From NCBI GenBank assembly GCA_019118905.1, contig DWYA01000077.1, forward strand, positions 1 to 64,000: DNA of 64,000 nucleotides, in the 5' to 3' direction. Each line of letters starts with the position of its first letter. The stretch's first letter is position 1. Under the pieces are notes generated by a model that was given only the letters and a program-made list of their open reading frames with translations, did not search any database and was not told the origin of the DNA. Made by a program: the position numbers and the translations under genes. Positions 1-9,000 of this stretch are shown here, piece by piece. The stretch comes from Ruthenibacterium avium (GTDB lineage: Bacteria > Bacillota > Clostridia > Oscillospirales > Ruminococcaceae).

Positions 1-1
1 G

Positions 2-247
2 GCCAACAAATCTTACTCCGGCTCTTATCAAGGAATGCGCTGGCGCGTTTGGATTGATGAGGAGCGCTTTTGTGCAGCTGTTTGGCCGCAGCCCTGGAAC
101 TTTGCCCATACAGATGAAAGCGAAAAAACAACGGAACGGTTTGACCTTACCGAAGAAGGGCTGAGCGAAGCTGAAAGCTGGATTGCCGCGCAATATGAGC
201 AGCAGCTTGCCCGTTGGAAAGAGGCGAAAAATCACCCAACATTTTAA
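2..247 (+). CDS. Hypothetical protein, 5' end cut by window edge
   Basis: The reading frame is open from the first bases of the window (frame starting at base 2) and ends at TAA 245-247, leaving at least 81 residues. The visible part has a Tyr/Gly/Ser-rich start (SYSGSYQGMRWRV), then acidic and aromatic residues and a helical C-terminus. An internal ATG at 35 is possible, but the upstream frame reads like protein, so a truncated gene is preferred. I do not recognise the family. A terminator-like hairpin follows at 345. No function is proposed. Confidence 0.6.
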   Translation, partial: ANKSYSGSYQGMRWRVWIDEERFCAAVWPQPWNFAHTDESEKTTERFDLTEEGLSEAESWIAAQYEQQLARWKEAKNHPTF

Positions 248-344
248 CTGATAGTATATTTTATAAGTAAAATCACTTTAAGTTATATAAAATTACAAAT
301 TGGAATAAATAGTAAAAATATTACTAAAAAGAGAATTTAAAGAA

Positions 345-383
345 CGCCCCCGATGTGCTTGCAGCAGATCGAGGGCGCTTTTT
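345..383 (+). terminator. Rho-independent terminator
   Basis: A 10-bp stem (345-354 with 368-377, one G-U pair) is followed by CTTTTT on the plus strand. It ends the partial gene at 2-247 and sits at the 3' side of leftward galT, where the T-run is weaker (GTTCTTT). The roughly 100 bases between 248 and 344 are AT-rich and I see nothing else in them. Confidence 0.75.
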
Positions 384-397
384 GGTTGATAGGGTAA

Positions 398-1939
398 TTA
401 TACTTCTACGCAGCCCACTTTGGACAGGAAACGGGCAAAGGCGGCATTTCCTTCCGGGGTTTGCTTAAATACACCGGCATGTTCCAAGCAAGTTTCAAAC
501 TTGGCGCCAATCTCGGTGCGTACAGCGTTTTGTGCTTCGGATGCAGAAAGTGCGGTGCCGTATTTCTCCACCAAGAAGTCAATCCAGTCAGCATGAACCG
601 GCATTTCCTCTTTGGCTTTTGCCGCGTCGGCTTTGCCGGAGAGCACAGCCGCAATCTCAGCCGACTGTTTTTCCAAGCGGCCGGGCAGAATCGCAAGCCC
701 CATCACCTCAATTAAGCCGATGTTCTCTTTCTTGATGTGGTGGATTTCACGATGCGGATGAAAAATACCTTCCGGGTACTCCTCTGTGGTGCGGTTGTTG
801 CGCGGCACCAAATCGAGAATGTAACCCTTTTCGGCATCGTAGCGCAAAATCGGCGTGATGGTGTTGTGCGGAGTAGCAGTACCGTTTTCCTCGGTGTATG
901 CCAGCACGTCGGCCTCCGGGTCGGAGTAACCGCGCCATGTGGACAGCACGCGCTCAGCAAAAGCGAGCAGTTGAGCGGTGTCGTGACCGCTTACGCGCAC
1001 GGTGCTTACCGGCCAGCGGATGGTTTCCACCGTGATGTCGGGCAAATCGGGGCATTTGAAATGCGCCAAAGCTGCTGCACGCTGCATCGGGAACTCATAG
1101 CGGCCACCCTGGAAATGCATGTGGCTCAAAATGCTGCCGCCAACAATGGGCAAATCGGCATTAGAACCGCAGGTGTAGTGCGGGAATTGGCGTACAAAAT
1201 CGAAAATTTGTGCAAACGTGCCGGGGTTGATGCGCATGTCGGCGTGTTCAGAATCGAAAATAATGCAGTGCTCGTTGTAGTATACATACGGGCTGTATTG
1301 CAAGAACCACTCTTTGCCGCACAAATTGATCGGCACAACGCGATGGTTTTGGCGCGCAGGGAAATTCACGCGGCCCGCATAGCCGATGTTTTCAATGCAC
1401 AGCATACATTTCGGGTAGCTGGCGGCGGGCTGGAGCTTCTCCAGTGCGATGGTCTTGGGGTCTTTTTCCGGCTTGGTCAAGTTGATGGTAATTTCCAGAT
1501 TGCCGTATTTGCAGGGATAGTCCCACTTGATATTCTTGGCAATCTGCGCAGTGCGAATGTAGTTGGACGTAATGCACAGGTCATAGAAATAGTCGGTAGC
1601 AGCCTGAATGCCATCGGTTTTCCACAGCTGATGAAAACGTGTGGCAACCTCGCTTTCGCGGGGCATCAACGCACCCATGATACGCGCTTCAAAATTTACG
1701 CGCAGAGCGGGTACTTCGTTATCAAACAGCTCTTTTTCGGCGGCATCGTCCAGCAAAAGCTCCAAAAGCTCGGTGGGCGTGTCGAAATGTTCTTCGGGCA
1801 CGGCACCCTCGTAAGGCTCTGCCAAGCCGAATAAATCCAAAAGCGTATTGCGTGCAACAAACACATCCAGCGGTGCAATCAGCTTGTGCTGCACACCAAA
1901 CTGCAAAAGCCGCTCGATGTTTTGGGCGGTGTTGTTCAT
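398..1939 (-). CDS. galT: UDP-glucose--hexose-1-phosphate uridylyltransferase (class II GalT)
   Basis: A Leloir-pathway enzyme that exchanges UMP between UDP-glucose and galactose-1-phosphate. The 513-residue length fits the Firmicutes class II GalT family, not the shorter class I enzymes. The active-site HxHxQ motif is visible as SHMHFQGG near residue 275, and a PHNTITPILRY segment follows. An in-frame extension to 1987 exists, but ATG 1939 is chosen because GGAGG lies 8 bases upstream and the extension has no Shine-Dalgarno site. A TATAAT-like -10 is visible upstream (ATTATA at 2002-2007 on plus) without a good -35. By context it would recycle Gal-1-P released by the GH112 phosphorylase at 19.6 kb, although asnS and the CRISPR locus lie between it and the rest of the pathway. 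Confidence 0.93.
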   Translation of the reverse strand: MNNTAQNIERLLQFGVQHKLIAPLDVFVARNTLLDLFGLAEPYEGAVPEEHFDTPTELLELLLDDAAEKELFDNEVPALRVNFEARIMGALMPRESEVATRFHQLWKTDGIQAATDYFYDLCITSNYIRTAQIAKNIKWDYPCKYGNLEITINLTKPEKDPKTIALEKLQPAASYPKCMLCIENIGYAGRVNFPARQNHRVVPINLCGKEWFLQYSPYVYYNEHCIIFDSEHADMRINPGTFAQIFDFVRQFPHYTCGSNADLPIVGGSILSHMHFQGGRYEFPMQRAAALAHFKCPDLPDITVETIRWPVSTVRVSGHDTAQLLAFAERVLSTWRGYSDPEADVLAYTEENGTATPHNTITPILRYDAEKGYILDLVPRNNRTTEEYPEGIFHPHREIHHIKKENIGLIEVMGLAILPGRLEKQSAEIAAVLSGKADAAKAKEEMPVHADWIDFLVEKYGTALSASEAQNAVRTEIGAKFETCLEHAGVFKQTPEGNAAFARFLSKVGCVEV

Positions 1940-2115
1940 AACAAAGTCCTCCATTTCCATGTGCTGCGAATTTGTAGCAAAAAACAAAGCTATTTTACTT
2001 TATTATAAGGAAAGAGCGCTGTTTTCACCATGTAAAAATGTTGTGTGAAGCAGGGGTTTCTGTTTCAAAAGCAGCCCCTGCCCAGCAACAGCCCCAAACC
2101 GCACGGCAAAAAGGC

Positions 2116-2144
2116 TTGACAAGGGCAAAAGGCGGTGATACAAT
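2116..2144 (+). promoter_or_regulatory. Sigma-A promoter of the asnS T-box transcript
   Basis: TTGACA (2116-2121), a 17-base spacer and TACAAT (2139-2144) give a near-consensus vegetative promoter. The predicted start is near 2151, just before the T-box stem I region. Confidence 0.8.
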
Positions 2145-2150
2145 CAATAC

Positions 2151-2470
2151 CAAACGATACAGGCAACGACGGAGAAAAGTACACGCGGTGTTCCGCCAAA
2201 GCGAGCAGGGGATGGTGAAAGCCCTGCGCAAAGAGCCGCGCCGAAGAACCCTCCCGAGCCGCAAGCCGAACCCGCCCCGGCGGCAGTAGGTGCGCCGTGA
2301 GCCGCACGTTACAGCGGCAGCGTTTCAACAACGGAACGTCAAAAGCGACCGAACACTTTTTCGGTAATTTAGGTGGCACCGCGGATTCTGACAGCGATTC
2401 GTCCTAAAGTGCGGCACAGTTTGCTGTGTCCGTCACAAGGAGGAACCAAGGCTGTCGGATTTTTTTATTT
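2151..2470 (+). promoter_or_regulatory. T-box riboswitch leader of asnS (Asn specifier)
   Basis: The diagnostic T-box sequence GGTGGCACCGCGG is at about 2372-2384. Downstream, CTGACAGC (2388-2395) pairs with GCTGTCGG (2451-2458), and a T-run from 2460 completes the intrinsic terminator that the antiterminator would exclude. Upstream, the distal stem I pattern (GGATGGTGAAAG) is followed by a GAAGAACCC segment in which AAC at 2247-2249 is the likely specifier codon. This fits an asparagine-tRNA sensor in front of asparaginyl-tRNA synthetase: uncharged tRNA-Asn would permit readthrough. The specifier placement is read by eye and is the least certain part. Confidence 0.88.
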
Positions 2471-2487
2471 TTAAGGAGGAAATTACC

Positions 2488-3873
2488 ATGCAGCACACCC
2501 CCATTAAAAGCTTATTGCGCGGCAGCTTCCAAGGCGGCGAAACCGTCACCGTATGCGGCTGGGCAAAAACCGTCCGCGATTCCAAAAACATCGGCTTTAT
2601 CGAGCTTTCCGACGGCTCGTGCTTTTCTTCGCTTCAAGTGGTGTTTGAAGCGCAAAAGCTGGAAAATTATAAAGAGATTGCCAAAGCAGGTGTCGGCACC
2701 AGCCTGCGCGTGAAAGGCGTTGTCGTGTTGACGCCGGAGGCAAAGCAGCCGCTGGAAATCAACGCCGACAGCGTGGAAGTGCTTGGCACTTGCCCCAGCG
2801 ATTATCCTTTGCAGAAAAAGCGCCACACCGTGGAGTTTTTGCGCACTATGCCGCACCTGCGCGCTCGCACGAATACCTTTAGTGCAGCGTTCCGCGTGCG
2901 CAGTGCCGCCGCCTATGCCATCCACAAATTTTTCCAGGAGCAGGGCTTTGTTTATGTTCACACGCCCATCATCACGGGTTCTGACTGCGAGGGCGCGGGT
3001 GAGATGTTCCGCGTCACCACAATGGATTTTGACAACGTCCCCCGCACCGAAGATGGAAAAGTGGACTTTTCGCAGGACTTCTTTGGCCGCAGCACCAATC
3101 TGACCGTGTCCGGCCAGCTGGAAGCCGAGGCGATGGCAACCGCTATGGGCAACGTGTACACCTTCGGCCCCACCTTCCGCGCCGAAAACTCCAACACGCC
3201 GCGCCATGCCGCCGAGTTCTGGATGATTGAGCCGGAGCTGGCGTTTGCCGACCTGCGCGACGATATGGACTGCGCCGAGGCGATGATTAAAAGCGTCATC
3301 GGCTATGTGATGGAGCATTGCCGCGACGAGCTGGAATTTTTCAACCGCTTTTTCGATAAGGAACTGCTCGATAAGCTGAACAATGTGGTAAGCAACGACT
3401 TTGCGCGTGTCAGCTATACCGAGGCAGTAGAAATTTTGAAGAAGAATAACGCCGAATTCCAGTATCCTGTGGAGTGGGGCGTGGACTTGCAGACCGAGCA
3501 TGAGCGCTATTTGACCGAGCAGGTTTATAAAAAGCCCGTGTTTGTCACCGACTACCCGAAGGAGATTAAAAGCTTCTATATGCGCCTGAACGACGACGGC
3601 AAAACCGTGGCGGCGGCCGATATGCTGGTGCCGGGCATCGGTGAGCTGATTGGCGGCTCTCAGCGTGAGGAGCGCATGGATGTGCTGCTTTCGCTGATGG
3701 AGGAAAAGGGCTTGAACCGCGAAGATTATGAGTGGTTCCTCGATTTGCGCCGCTTCGGCAGCGTCGAACACGCCGGCTTCGGCCTTGGCTTCGAGCGCCT
3801 GATTATGTATTTAACGGGCATTCCCAACATCCGCGACGTCATCCCCTTCCCCCGCACCGCAGGCGGCTTTTAA
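2488..3873 (+). CDS. asnS: Asparagine--tRNA ligase
   Basis: A class IIb aminoacyl-tRNA synthetase charging tRNA-Asn in the cytoplasm. At 461 residues it is the usual AsnRS size. An N-terminal OB-fold anticodon-binding domain (about 1-110; GGETVTVCGWAKTVRDSK) precedes the catalytic core. Motif 2 is seen around FRAENSNTPRHAAEF, and motif 3 near the C-terminus as GFGLGFERLIMYLTG. The start ATG follows AAGGAGG by 8 bases. A T-box leader with an Asn specifier supports AsnRS over AspRS. It is monocistronic: a hairpin follows immediately and the next locus is transcribed in the opposite direction. Confidence 0.96.
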   Translation: MQHTPIKSLLRGSFQGGETVTVCGWAKTVRDSKNIGFIELSDGSCFSSLQVVFEAQKLENYKEIAKAGVGTSLRVKGVVVLTPEAKQPLEINADSVEVLGTCPSDYPLQKKRHTVEFLRTMPHLRARTNTFSAAFRVRSAAAYAIHKFFQEQGFVYVHTPIITGSDCEGAGEMFRVTTMDFDNVPRTEDGKVDFSQDFFGRSTNLTVSGQLEAEAMATAMGNVYTFGPTFRAENSNTPRHAAEFWMIEPELAFADLRDDMDCAEAMIKSVIGYVMEHCRDELEFFNRFFDKELLDKLNNVVSNDFARVSYTEAVEILKKNNAEFQYPVEWGVDLQTEHERYLTEQVYKKPVFVTDYPKEIKSFYMRLNDDGKTVAAADMLVPGIGELIGGSQREERMDVLLSLMEEKGLNREDYEWFLDLRRFGSVEHAGFGLGFERLIMYLTGIPNIRDVIPFPRTAGGF

Positions 3874-3883
3874 AAAAGAAGAT

Positions 3884-3922
3884 ATAAAAAAATCAGCTCC
3901 CTTGCCAAACGGCAGGGGAGCT
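3884..3922 (-). terminator. Terminator of the leftward CRISPR transcript (and end of asnS)
   Basis: A 12-bp stem (3895-3906 with 3911-3922, loop AAAC) is followed, reading leftward, by GATTTTTTT: a strong intrinsic terminator for the minus strand, 8 bases past the last CRISPR repeat. In the plus direction the tail is only TGTGTGTTT, so it is a weak asnS terminator. Confidence 0.8.
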
Positions 3923-3930
3923 GTGTGTTT

Positions 3931-4758
3931 ATATCAATTTATCAATATCCATCAGAGAACCAAAACCCAATTCAAAGCGCTTTGTGTCCGGGCAGTGTAT
4001 CAGTTTATCAATATCCATCAGAGAACCAAAACACCGAGTGCGATACGCATACAGCGCATGACGTATCAGTTTATCAATATCCATCAGAGAACCAAAACTG
4101 GGAGTGTGAATGTGACTGCGGCAACATCGTATCAGTTTATCAATATCCATCAGAGAACCAAAACGCAAAACTAGATGCGATGGAAAGCGCACGTGTATCA
4201 GTTTATCAATATCCATCAGAGAACCAAAACCTGCAAGAATACCGTTTAAACGGTTCTTCGTGTATCAGTTTATCAATATCCATCAGAGAACCAAAACCTA
4301 ACCTGCGTGGGGCTAACCTGTATGGGGGTATCAGTTTATCAATATCCATCAGAGAACCAAAACGGTGGTTGATGATGCTTGAAAAAATTATCGGTATCAG
4401 TTTATCAATATCCATCAGAGAACCAAAACGCCGTTTGAGCGTGAAGCAATGCACTGTTAGTATCAGTTTATCAATATCCATCAGAGAACCAAAACCCGAC
4501 AATCCGAACGCGCACTTTAAAGCCGTATCAGTTTATCAATATCCATCAGAGAACCAAAACGTTCAACCGGATGCACTACGACGCGGCGCGGTATCAGTTT
4601 ATCAATATCCATCAGAGAACCAAAACGGCGCAGGAGAGGGAGCGGCGCGTGTGATCGTATCAGTTTATCAATATCCATCAGAGAACCAAAACCTGGCACG
4701 ACAGGCGGGCAACAATGTCACGGTATCAGTTTATCAATATCCATCAGAGAACCAAAAC
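3931..4758 (-). CRISPR. Type II-C CRISPR array, 13 repeats and 12 spacers
   Basis: Thirteen 36-bp repeats start at 3931, 3997, 4063, 4129, 4195, 4262, 4328, 4394, 4460, 4525, 4591, 4657 and 4723. The spacers are 29-31 bp, mostly 30. On plus the repeat begins GTATCAG and ends CCAAAAC; on minus it begins GTTTTGGTTCTCTG, the usual 5' end of a type II repeat in crRNA sense. The twelve internal and right-hand repeats are identical. The leftmost (3931-3966) differs at positions 1 and 7, marking the old, leader-distal end. Transcription is therefore leftward from the leader next to cas2, toward the terminator at 3884-3922. No spacer repeats another within the array by eye, and spacer targets are unknown. 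Confidence 0.98.
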
Positions 4759-4800
4759 CGCAATATCTTGTGGATATTTGCGGTTTTGGTGTGTTTTTTA
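4751..4800 (-). other. CRISPR leader with hairpin overlapping first repeat
   Basis: The leader transcript runs from about 4801 to the first repeat at 4758. An inverted repeat joins ACCAAAACCGCAA (4751-4763) to TTGCGGTTTTGGT (4778-4790). The inner arms TATC/GATA extend it to about 17 bp with one bulged base and a 5-base loop. The left arm includes the last 8 bases of the first repeat on plus, which is its GTTTTGGT 5' end in crRNA sense. Such a fold in the pre-crRNA would hide the start of the first repeat from tracrRNA. Confidence 0.7.
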
Positions 4801-4807
4801 CCTATTC

Positions 4808-4837
4808 ATTATAATTCAATCAAATCGCGCGTGTCAA
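4808..4837 (-). promoter_or_regulatory. pre-crRNA promoter embedded in the 3' end of cas2
   Basis: On the minus strand TTGACA (4832-4837), an 18-base spacer and TATAAT (4808-4813) match the vegetative consensus. The -35 box is inside the cas2 coding sequence and the -10 box covers the cas2 stop codon (4809-4811). The start is predicted near 4801, about 42 bases before the first repeat. It points into the array, agreeing with the repeat polarity. Confidence 0.8.
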
Positions 4838-5132
4838 GGAAATTTTCGTCCTTCACCTTTTCGCCCACCAAAAGCTGCATTTGCATGTATTGTTTTTCCG
4901 TTACAATCATGGAGCGCACCGAGCCGTGCGGCGGCAAGTTCGCCTGCACGGTGCGCAGGTGCTTTTGTGCGTCGTCGTGGTTGCGCGCCAGCCGCGAATA
5001 GACTGAATATTGCAGCATCATAAACCCGTCTTTCAGCAGCGCTTTGCGAAACTGGGCATAGTCGCGGCGCAGTTTTTTGGTGGTAACAGGCAAATCGAAA
5101 AAAATCAGCACTCTCATCCAACGGTCACCCAT
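4809..5132 (-). CDS. cas2: CRISPR-associated endoribonuclease Cas2
   Basis: The small subunit of the Cas1-Cas2 spacer integration complex; 107 residues. The ferredoxin-like first strand MRVLIFFDLPV carries the conserved Asp, and RRDYAQFRKALLKDGFMMLQYSVYSR is typical of type II Cas2. The start at 5132 (MGDRWMRVL) is preferred to the longer frame from 5159, since type II-C Cas2 proteins often have a few residues before MRVL. ATG 5117 is an alternative. It overlaps the cas1 stop by 8 bases, so translation is probably coupled. Its last codons contain the pre-crRNA promoter. Confidence 0.93.
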   Translation of the reverse strand: MGDRWMRVLIFFDLPVTTKKLRRDYAQFRKALLKDGFMMLQYSVYSRLARNHDDAQKHLRTVQANLPPHGSVRSMIVTEKQYMQMQLLVGEKVKDENFLDTRDLIEL

Positions 5133-6045
5133 CCTGCTCATCCTCAAAGCACGGGTCACTGCGCAGCAGCTCCGGCAGGCGCAACAGCCCGGCGTCCTGC
5201 CCCTGCACGGCGGCGGTAAAGCTTTTTACATACCAGTCGATGGCGTAGCGCACCCGCATTTTTTTATTCTCGAACCGGATAACATGGTTCACCAGTGCAA
5301 TCAGGCTGCTGCGGTTCGATTTCGTCAGCGTTTCAAATAATTCGTCACAATGACTGTCCACCCAGTAATCCACCAGCGGGCGCAGCGGCTCCATCAAATC
5401 GTCCGCCAAATTAAAGGCGTTGCCGCGCCCCATGTGATGGATGCCCAGCGCGCAGTTGTAGCCGTATGCCGCCAGCGTTTTGCACACCGCCGAGCGCAAA
5501 ATGGTGTAGCCGTAGTTCAAAGCGGCGTTGGTAACGTCGTCATCGCCGCGCGTAAAGCCTGCGCCGAACAAGGCGCGGAAGTGGCGCTTTGCCGCCTGTG
5601 CTTCGCGGTTGCCCTTGTCGCCGGGCAGTACCGCGGCGGCGAGGGCTTCCAGCTCCTGCACTTTTTCGGTTTTCACATGGCAAAAGCGCAGGGCGCGTGC
5701 CTGATTTGTAATTTTTGCCTGTACAATGCGCTGCCAAACCAAGTCTTTCCATTCCTGCGTCCAAGCCATTTGCGCCGAAAGCACGGCAAGCGGCTGGTAG
5801 TGTGCATTCAGGGGAAGCAGCTGGGCGGTGGGCACATGGCTCTCGTCACAAAACAAAATGTGAACGCCCGCCTGTGCCAGCGTGGTAAGCACCGCCACGC
5901 TAAGCATGGCGCGGCGGTTATCAATCACCACGGAATACAAATCGCCCACCGGCACACGCGCTTCCTGTTCCTCGGAACAGACATACAGCCAGTTGTTTTG
6001 CAGGGTTATTTTTTCGCCGGCTTGTACAATAAGGGTGCGCCACAT
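5125..6045 (-). CDS. cas1: CRISPR-associated endonuclease Cas1
   Basis: The catalytic integrase of spacer acquisition; 306 residues, as expected for type II Cas1. The expected metal ligands are visible: Glu near 148 in GDKGNREAQ, His near 203-204 in GIHHMGRGN, and acidic residues at 215-219 in NLADDLMEP. The start ATG follows GGGAGGTGA by 6 bases even though it lies 40 bases inside the end of cas9. Together with the cas1-cas2 overlap this makes cas9-cas1-cas2 one tightly packed leftward operon. No csn2 or cas4 is present, which indicates subtype II-C. Confidence 0.97.
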   Translation of the reverse strand: MWRTLIVQAGEKITLQNNWLYVCSEEQEARVPVGDLYSVVIDNRRAMLSVAVLTTLAQAGVHILFCDESHVPTAQLLPLNAHYQPLAVLSAQMAWTQEWKDLVWQRIVQAKITNQARALRFCHVKTEKVQELEALAAAVLPGDKGNREAQAAKRHFRALFGAGFTRGDDDVTNAALNYGYTILRSAVCKTLAAYGYNCALGIHHMGRGNAFNLADDLMEPLRPLVDYWVDSHCDELFETLTKSNRSSLIALVNHVIRFENKKMRVRYAIDWYVKSFTAAVQGQDAGLLRLPELLRSDPCFEDEQDG

Positions 6046-9000
6046 GCCACTTCACCTCCCAGCCTGCCCAGCAGCGACACGGCGTATTTGCGCACAGTGT
6101 CTTTTTTGCCGATGCTCATGGCTTTTTTTCCATCAAAGGGTGCATTGCCCATGATATAGCAAAGTCGATTTTCGTTGATATTAAACACCGACTTATAAAA
6201 CCCGCGGTATTTTTCCTCGCCGTTGCTTTTTGTTACAACAACATATTCATATGGGAACAGGTACATCACATGTGCGGCATAGTCTGCCGGGGGCGGCGTT
6301 TGAAGCACCAGCTTTTTGCCCTCTCGCTTCACGGCTGCTTTCATAATGCCGCGCATTTGCAGCTCGCCTTTCTCGCTGCGGTATAGCTCCACACACCAGT
6401 ATTCGCGCACATCCAGCGCGGTTTTTCCGCTTTCGGGCGTTTCCTTATAATACGGGTTGCGCCACTCGTCGCCCGTCAGGGTCACTTTGCGCACAATTCT
6501 GCCTTTTTGGGTGACAAATTCCGTTTTGCCCTGTGCCTTTAAAATCTCGCCCAGCGGGTCGTCCTCTTTTTTGCGCGGCAGGGCAAACGCGGCTTCCAGC
6601 GATTCGCGCAGGTCGGTGTCATCGGTGCAAAGCTTGTCCAGCTCCTTGGCTTTCAGGCTCAGCACGTCGCGGCGCTTCATTTCTACCGCGCCTTCCGGCG
6701 TTTGCTTTATCAGCAGGGCGTTTTGCGAAGTGACGGCGCCGCGGCAGCGTGTGGACGTTTTATAGCTCACCAGCGGCGGCGACAACCGCGCCACAAAAGC
6801 CTCGTCGTGGTAAAAGTTGCGCAGCTGGTTGTAGTAGCGCTCCAACAGTTCGGCGCGTGTGGGAACGGGCGGCACTTCCTCGCCGTCCTTTTTGGCTTGC
6901 TTGGCGCAAAGCTCGGCTTCTTTCCGTGCGGCGTCCACGTCAAAAAAGCGCACGTCTACCTCCAGCCCCAGCGCCGGGTGCAGGGCGGTGCAGCCGTCTT
7001 TGCGGCACAAAATTTCCGTCGAAACGCGACGCGGCATGTGGTAATGGTCTTCCAGCGCGTTGATGCACTTTTCCATCGTTTGGTAATATTCCGGTGTTTT
7101 CTGCTTGCCTGCGGCGTAGTACATGCGGTTTAAGCGCAGTTTGTTTTCCATCAGCATGGAGGTGGCAGGTGTGATATGTGCGATGACAACGGCATCCACT
7201 GCGTGGTGCAGCTGGGTTTCCGTGCGGGTGGCGTCCTTTTCGTCTTTGCCCCACGTCTGTTTGTTCAGCCATTGCCGCCGCAGGGAGGAGGTAAGCTGGC
7301 CTTTAACACCAAACACGGGCGTGCTGCGCGCACCGGGGGCAAATTGCAGCGTTTCGCTTAAATAGCGCACCAGATATTTTGTAATATAGCGCGTGTCGTT
7401 TAAATTGCGCGATTTCCACTCGGAAAGCAGCTCGGTGTTGTCCAAATTGGGCAAGGTTAAGTAGCGGTAGGTGCGCTCAGAAATCTGCTTGTGTTTCAGC
7501 ATGTCATTAGCACGCACACGCAGGCGGTCGCACGCGGCGGCATCCAGATACATTAAAGGCACGGTTTGCCCCTTGCGGCGGTTTTCGTCGGTATACACCA
7601 GCGCTTTATTGTGAATGGTATCGTCCAAAATCAGCGAAAACGGCACAATGTGATCCACCTCAAACTCCTGACGGCGTGGGTTCAGCGCGGTGACTTTATC
7701 AATGGGCTTGTCGGAATACAGGCAGTGCCAGCCCTGCCGCTCGCCCAGCCGATAGCGCAGGCGCATTTCGCCCGTGACAGCAGTTGGCTCAATGCCCAGC
7801 AGCGCGGCAACGGTTTCGGTGATTTGCTGGTTGTTTTTTTCGTTTTCTTTCTGACGGTTGTCAATATTTTGGCGTTCTTCAAAGCTGTTGCCCACTTCGC
7901 TTGCCACCTCTACATTGATGGCGTAGGGTGCTCCATAGGCTTGGATGACGGCATTGATAATTTTTCGCGTTTCGTTCAAGCTGCGCATAACGACAGCATT
8001 TTTGGCAAATTCGGCATCAGGCGAAAAGGCGGGAAGCAAGCGGTGTGTGCCGCCCTTTGCCATAATGGGGGCGTTGTCGAGTTTTGACTGGAAATGGCCA
8101 TACAGCTCGCCGCCTTCAAATGCCGCAATCGCACCCTTCATATATTTTTCCGAAACGGCAGCCGTGCCGGAAAAATTTTGCCCGGCAAGCTTGCGGATGG
8201 CGGCTTCATTCAGTTCCGGCACAGCCCGCAGCGCCCGCAGGCGGCGGCGCGGGGTGTGGTTTTCGCACACAATTTTGCTGATGCGGTTTAACAACGTGTC
8301 GGGCGCGGTGTAGTCCTCGCCGATGGCAGAAAGCCAGTCAATGCCGCACTCGTCCAGCAGCTTTTTCATCGGCTTTAAAAACTTGAGACATTTGCCAAGC
8401 GTTTCCTGCTTTCCGCTTTCTTTGGCTGTGGGCATATTGACCCCGGTATCGAATTTTTTTGCCAGTTTGGTGACATCGTTTTTTTTCAGTTCGCCTTGTT
8501 CCAATGCTTTTTGCAGCAAAGCGCGTGCCAGCTCGGGGGCAAGCGTTACCTCACCCGTTTCCAAATTGGTGTAGCAATACTGAGAAAGTACGTTCACTAA
8601 TGAGTAAATGTCGGCAAGGGGAGAAGCGCGGAAGGCGCACGGTTCATCCCGGTAATACCGGCAGTTGCCCAGCGTGTCCAAAAAGCCTTTGTATTTGCGC
8701 ATGGGGTCGCCCGCTGTGCCGGGGCCGTCCTCAAAGTCGCGCTGGTTCAGCAAGATTTCCTCTAAAATTTCGGCGTTCGTCATGGGGCTGGCAAGCGGCT
8801 CTTTCCCGGCGCGTTTTTTGACTGCCGGGTTGGGCGCGAGTAAAATGGGGTAAGTTTCGCCTTGCTTTTGCAAAAGCATTTGCACCTCTTTGCGCAGCAG
8901 GTCACGCCCTACCAAGCAGCGCTCGGTTACATAAGGGTGGTTGAGGTAAGCGCGCTGTTCGCCACCGGTGGGGCAGGCAAAAGCGGCGTCACGCAAAAAC

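Noticed and set aside
737..1834. 365-codon plus-strand frame opposite galT
   Set aside because: Antisense shadow of a well-supported enzyme; no Shine-Dalgarno and no protein-family features.
2512..3771. 419-codon minus-strand frame opposite asnS
   Set aside because: Shadow of asnS, with His/Gln/Ala-biased composition typical of antisense frames.
3931..4758. Promoter in every repeat, as in Neisseria II-C arrays
   Set aside because: The crRNA 3' end of the repeat (AAACTGATAC) is a poor -10, and a consensus promoter exists in front of the array.
3902..5023. Open frames across the CRISPR array with a repeated YQYPSENQN-type peptide
   Set aside because: They are translations of the 36-bp repeats; no ribosome binding site and explained fully by the array.
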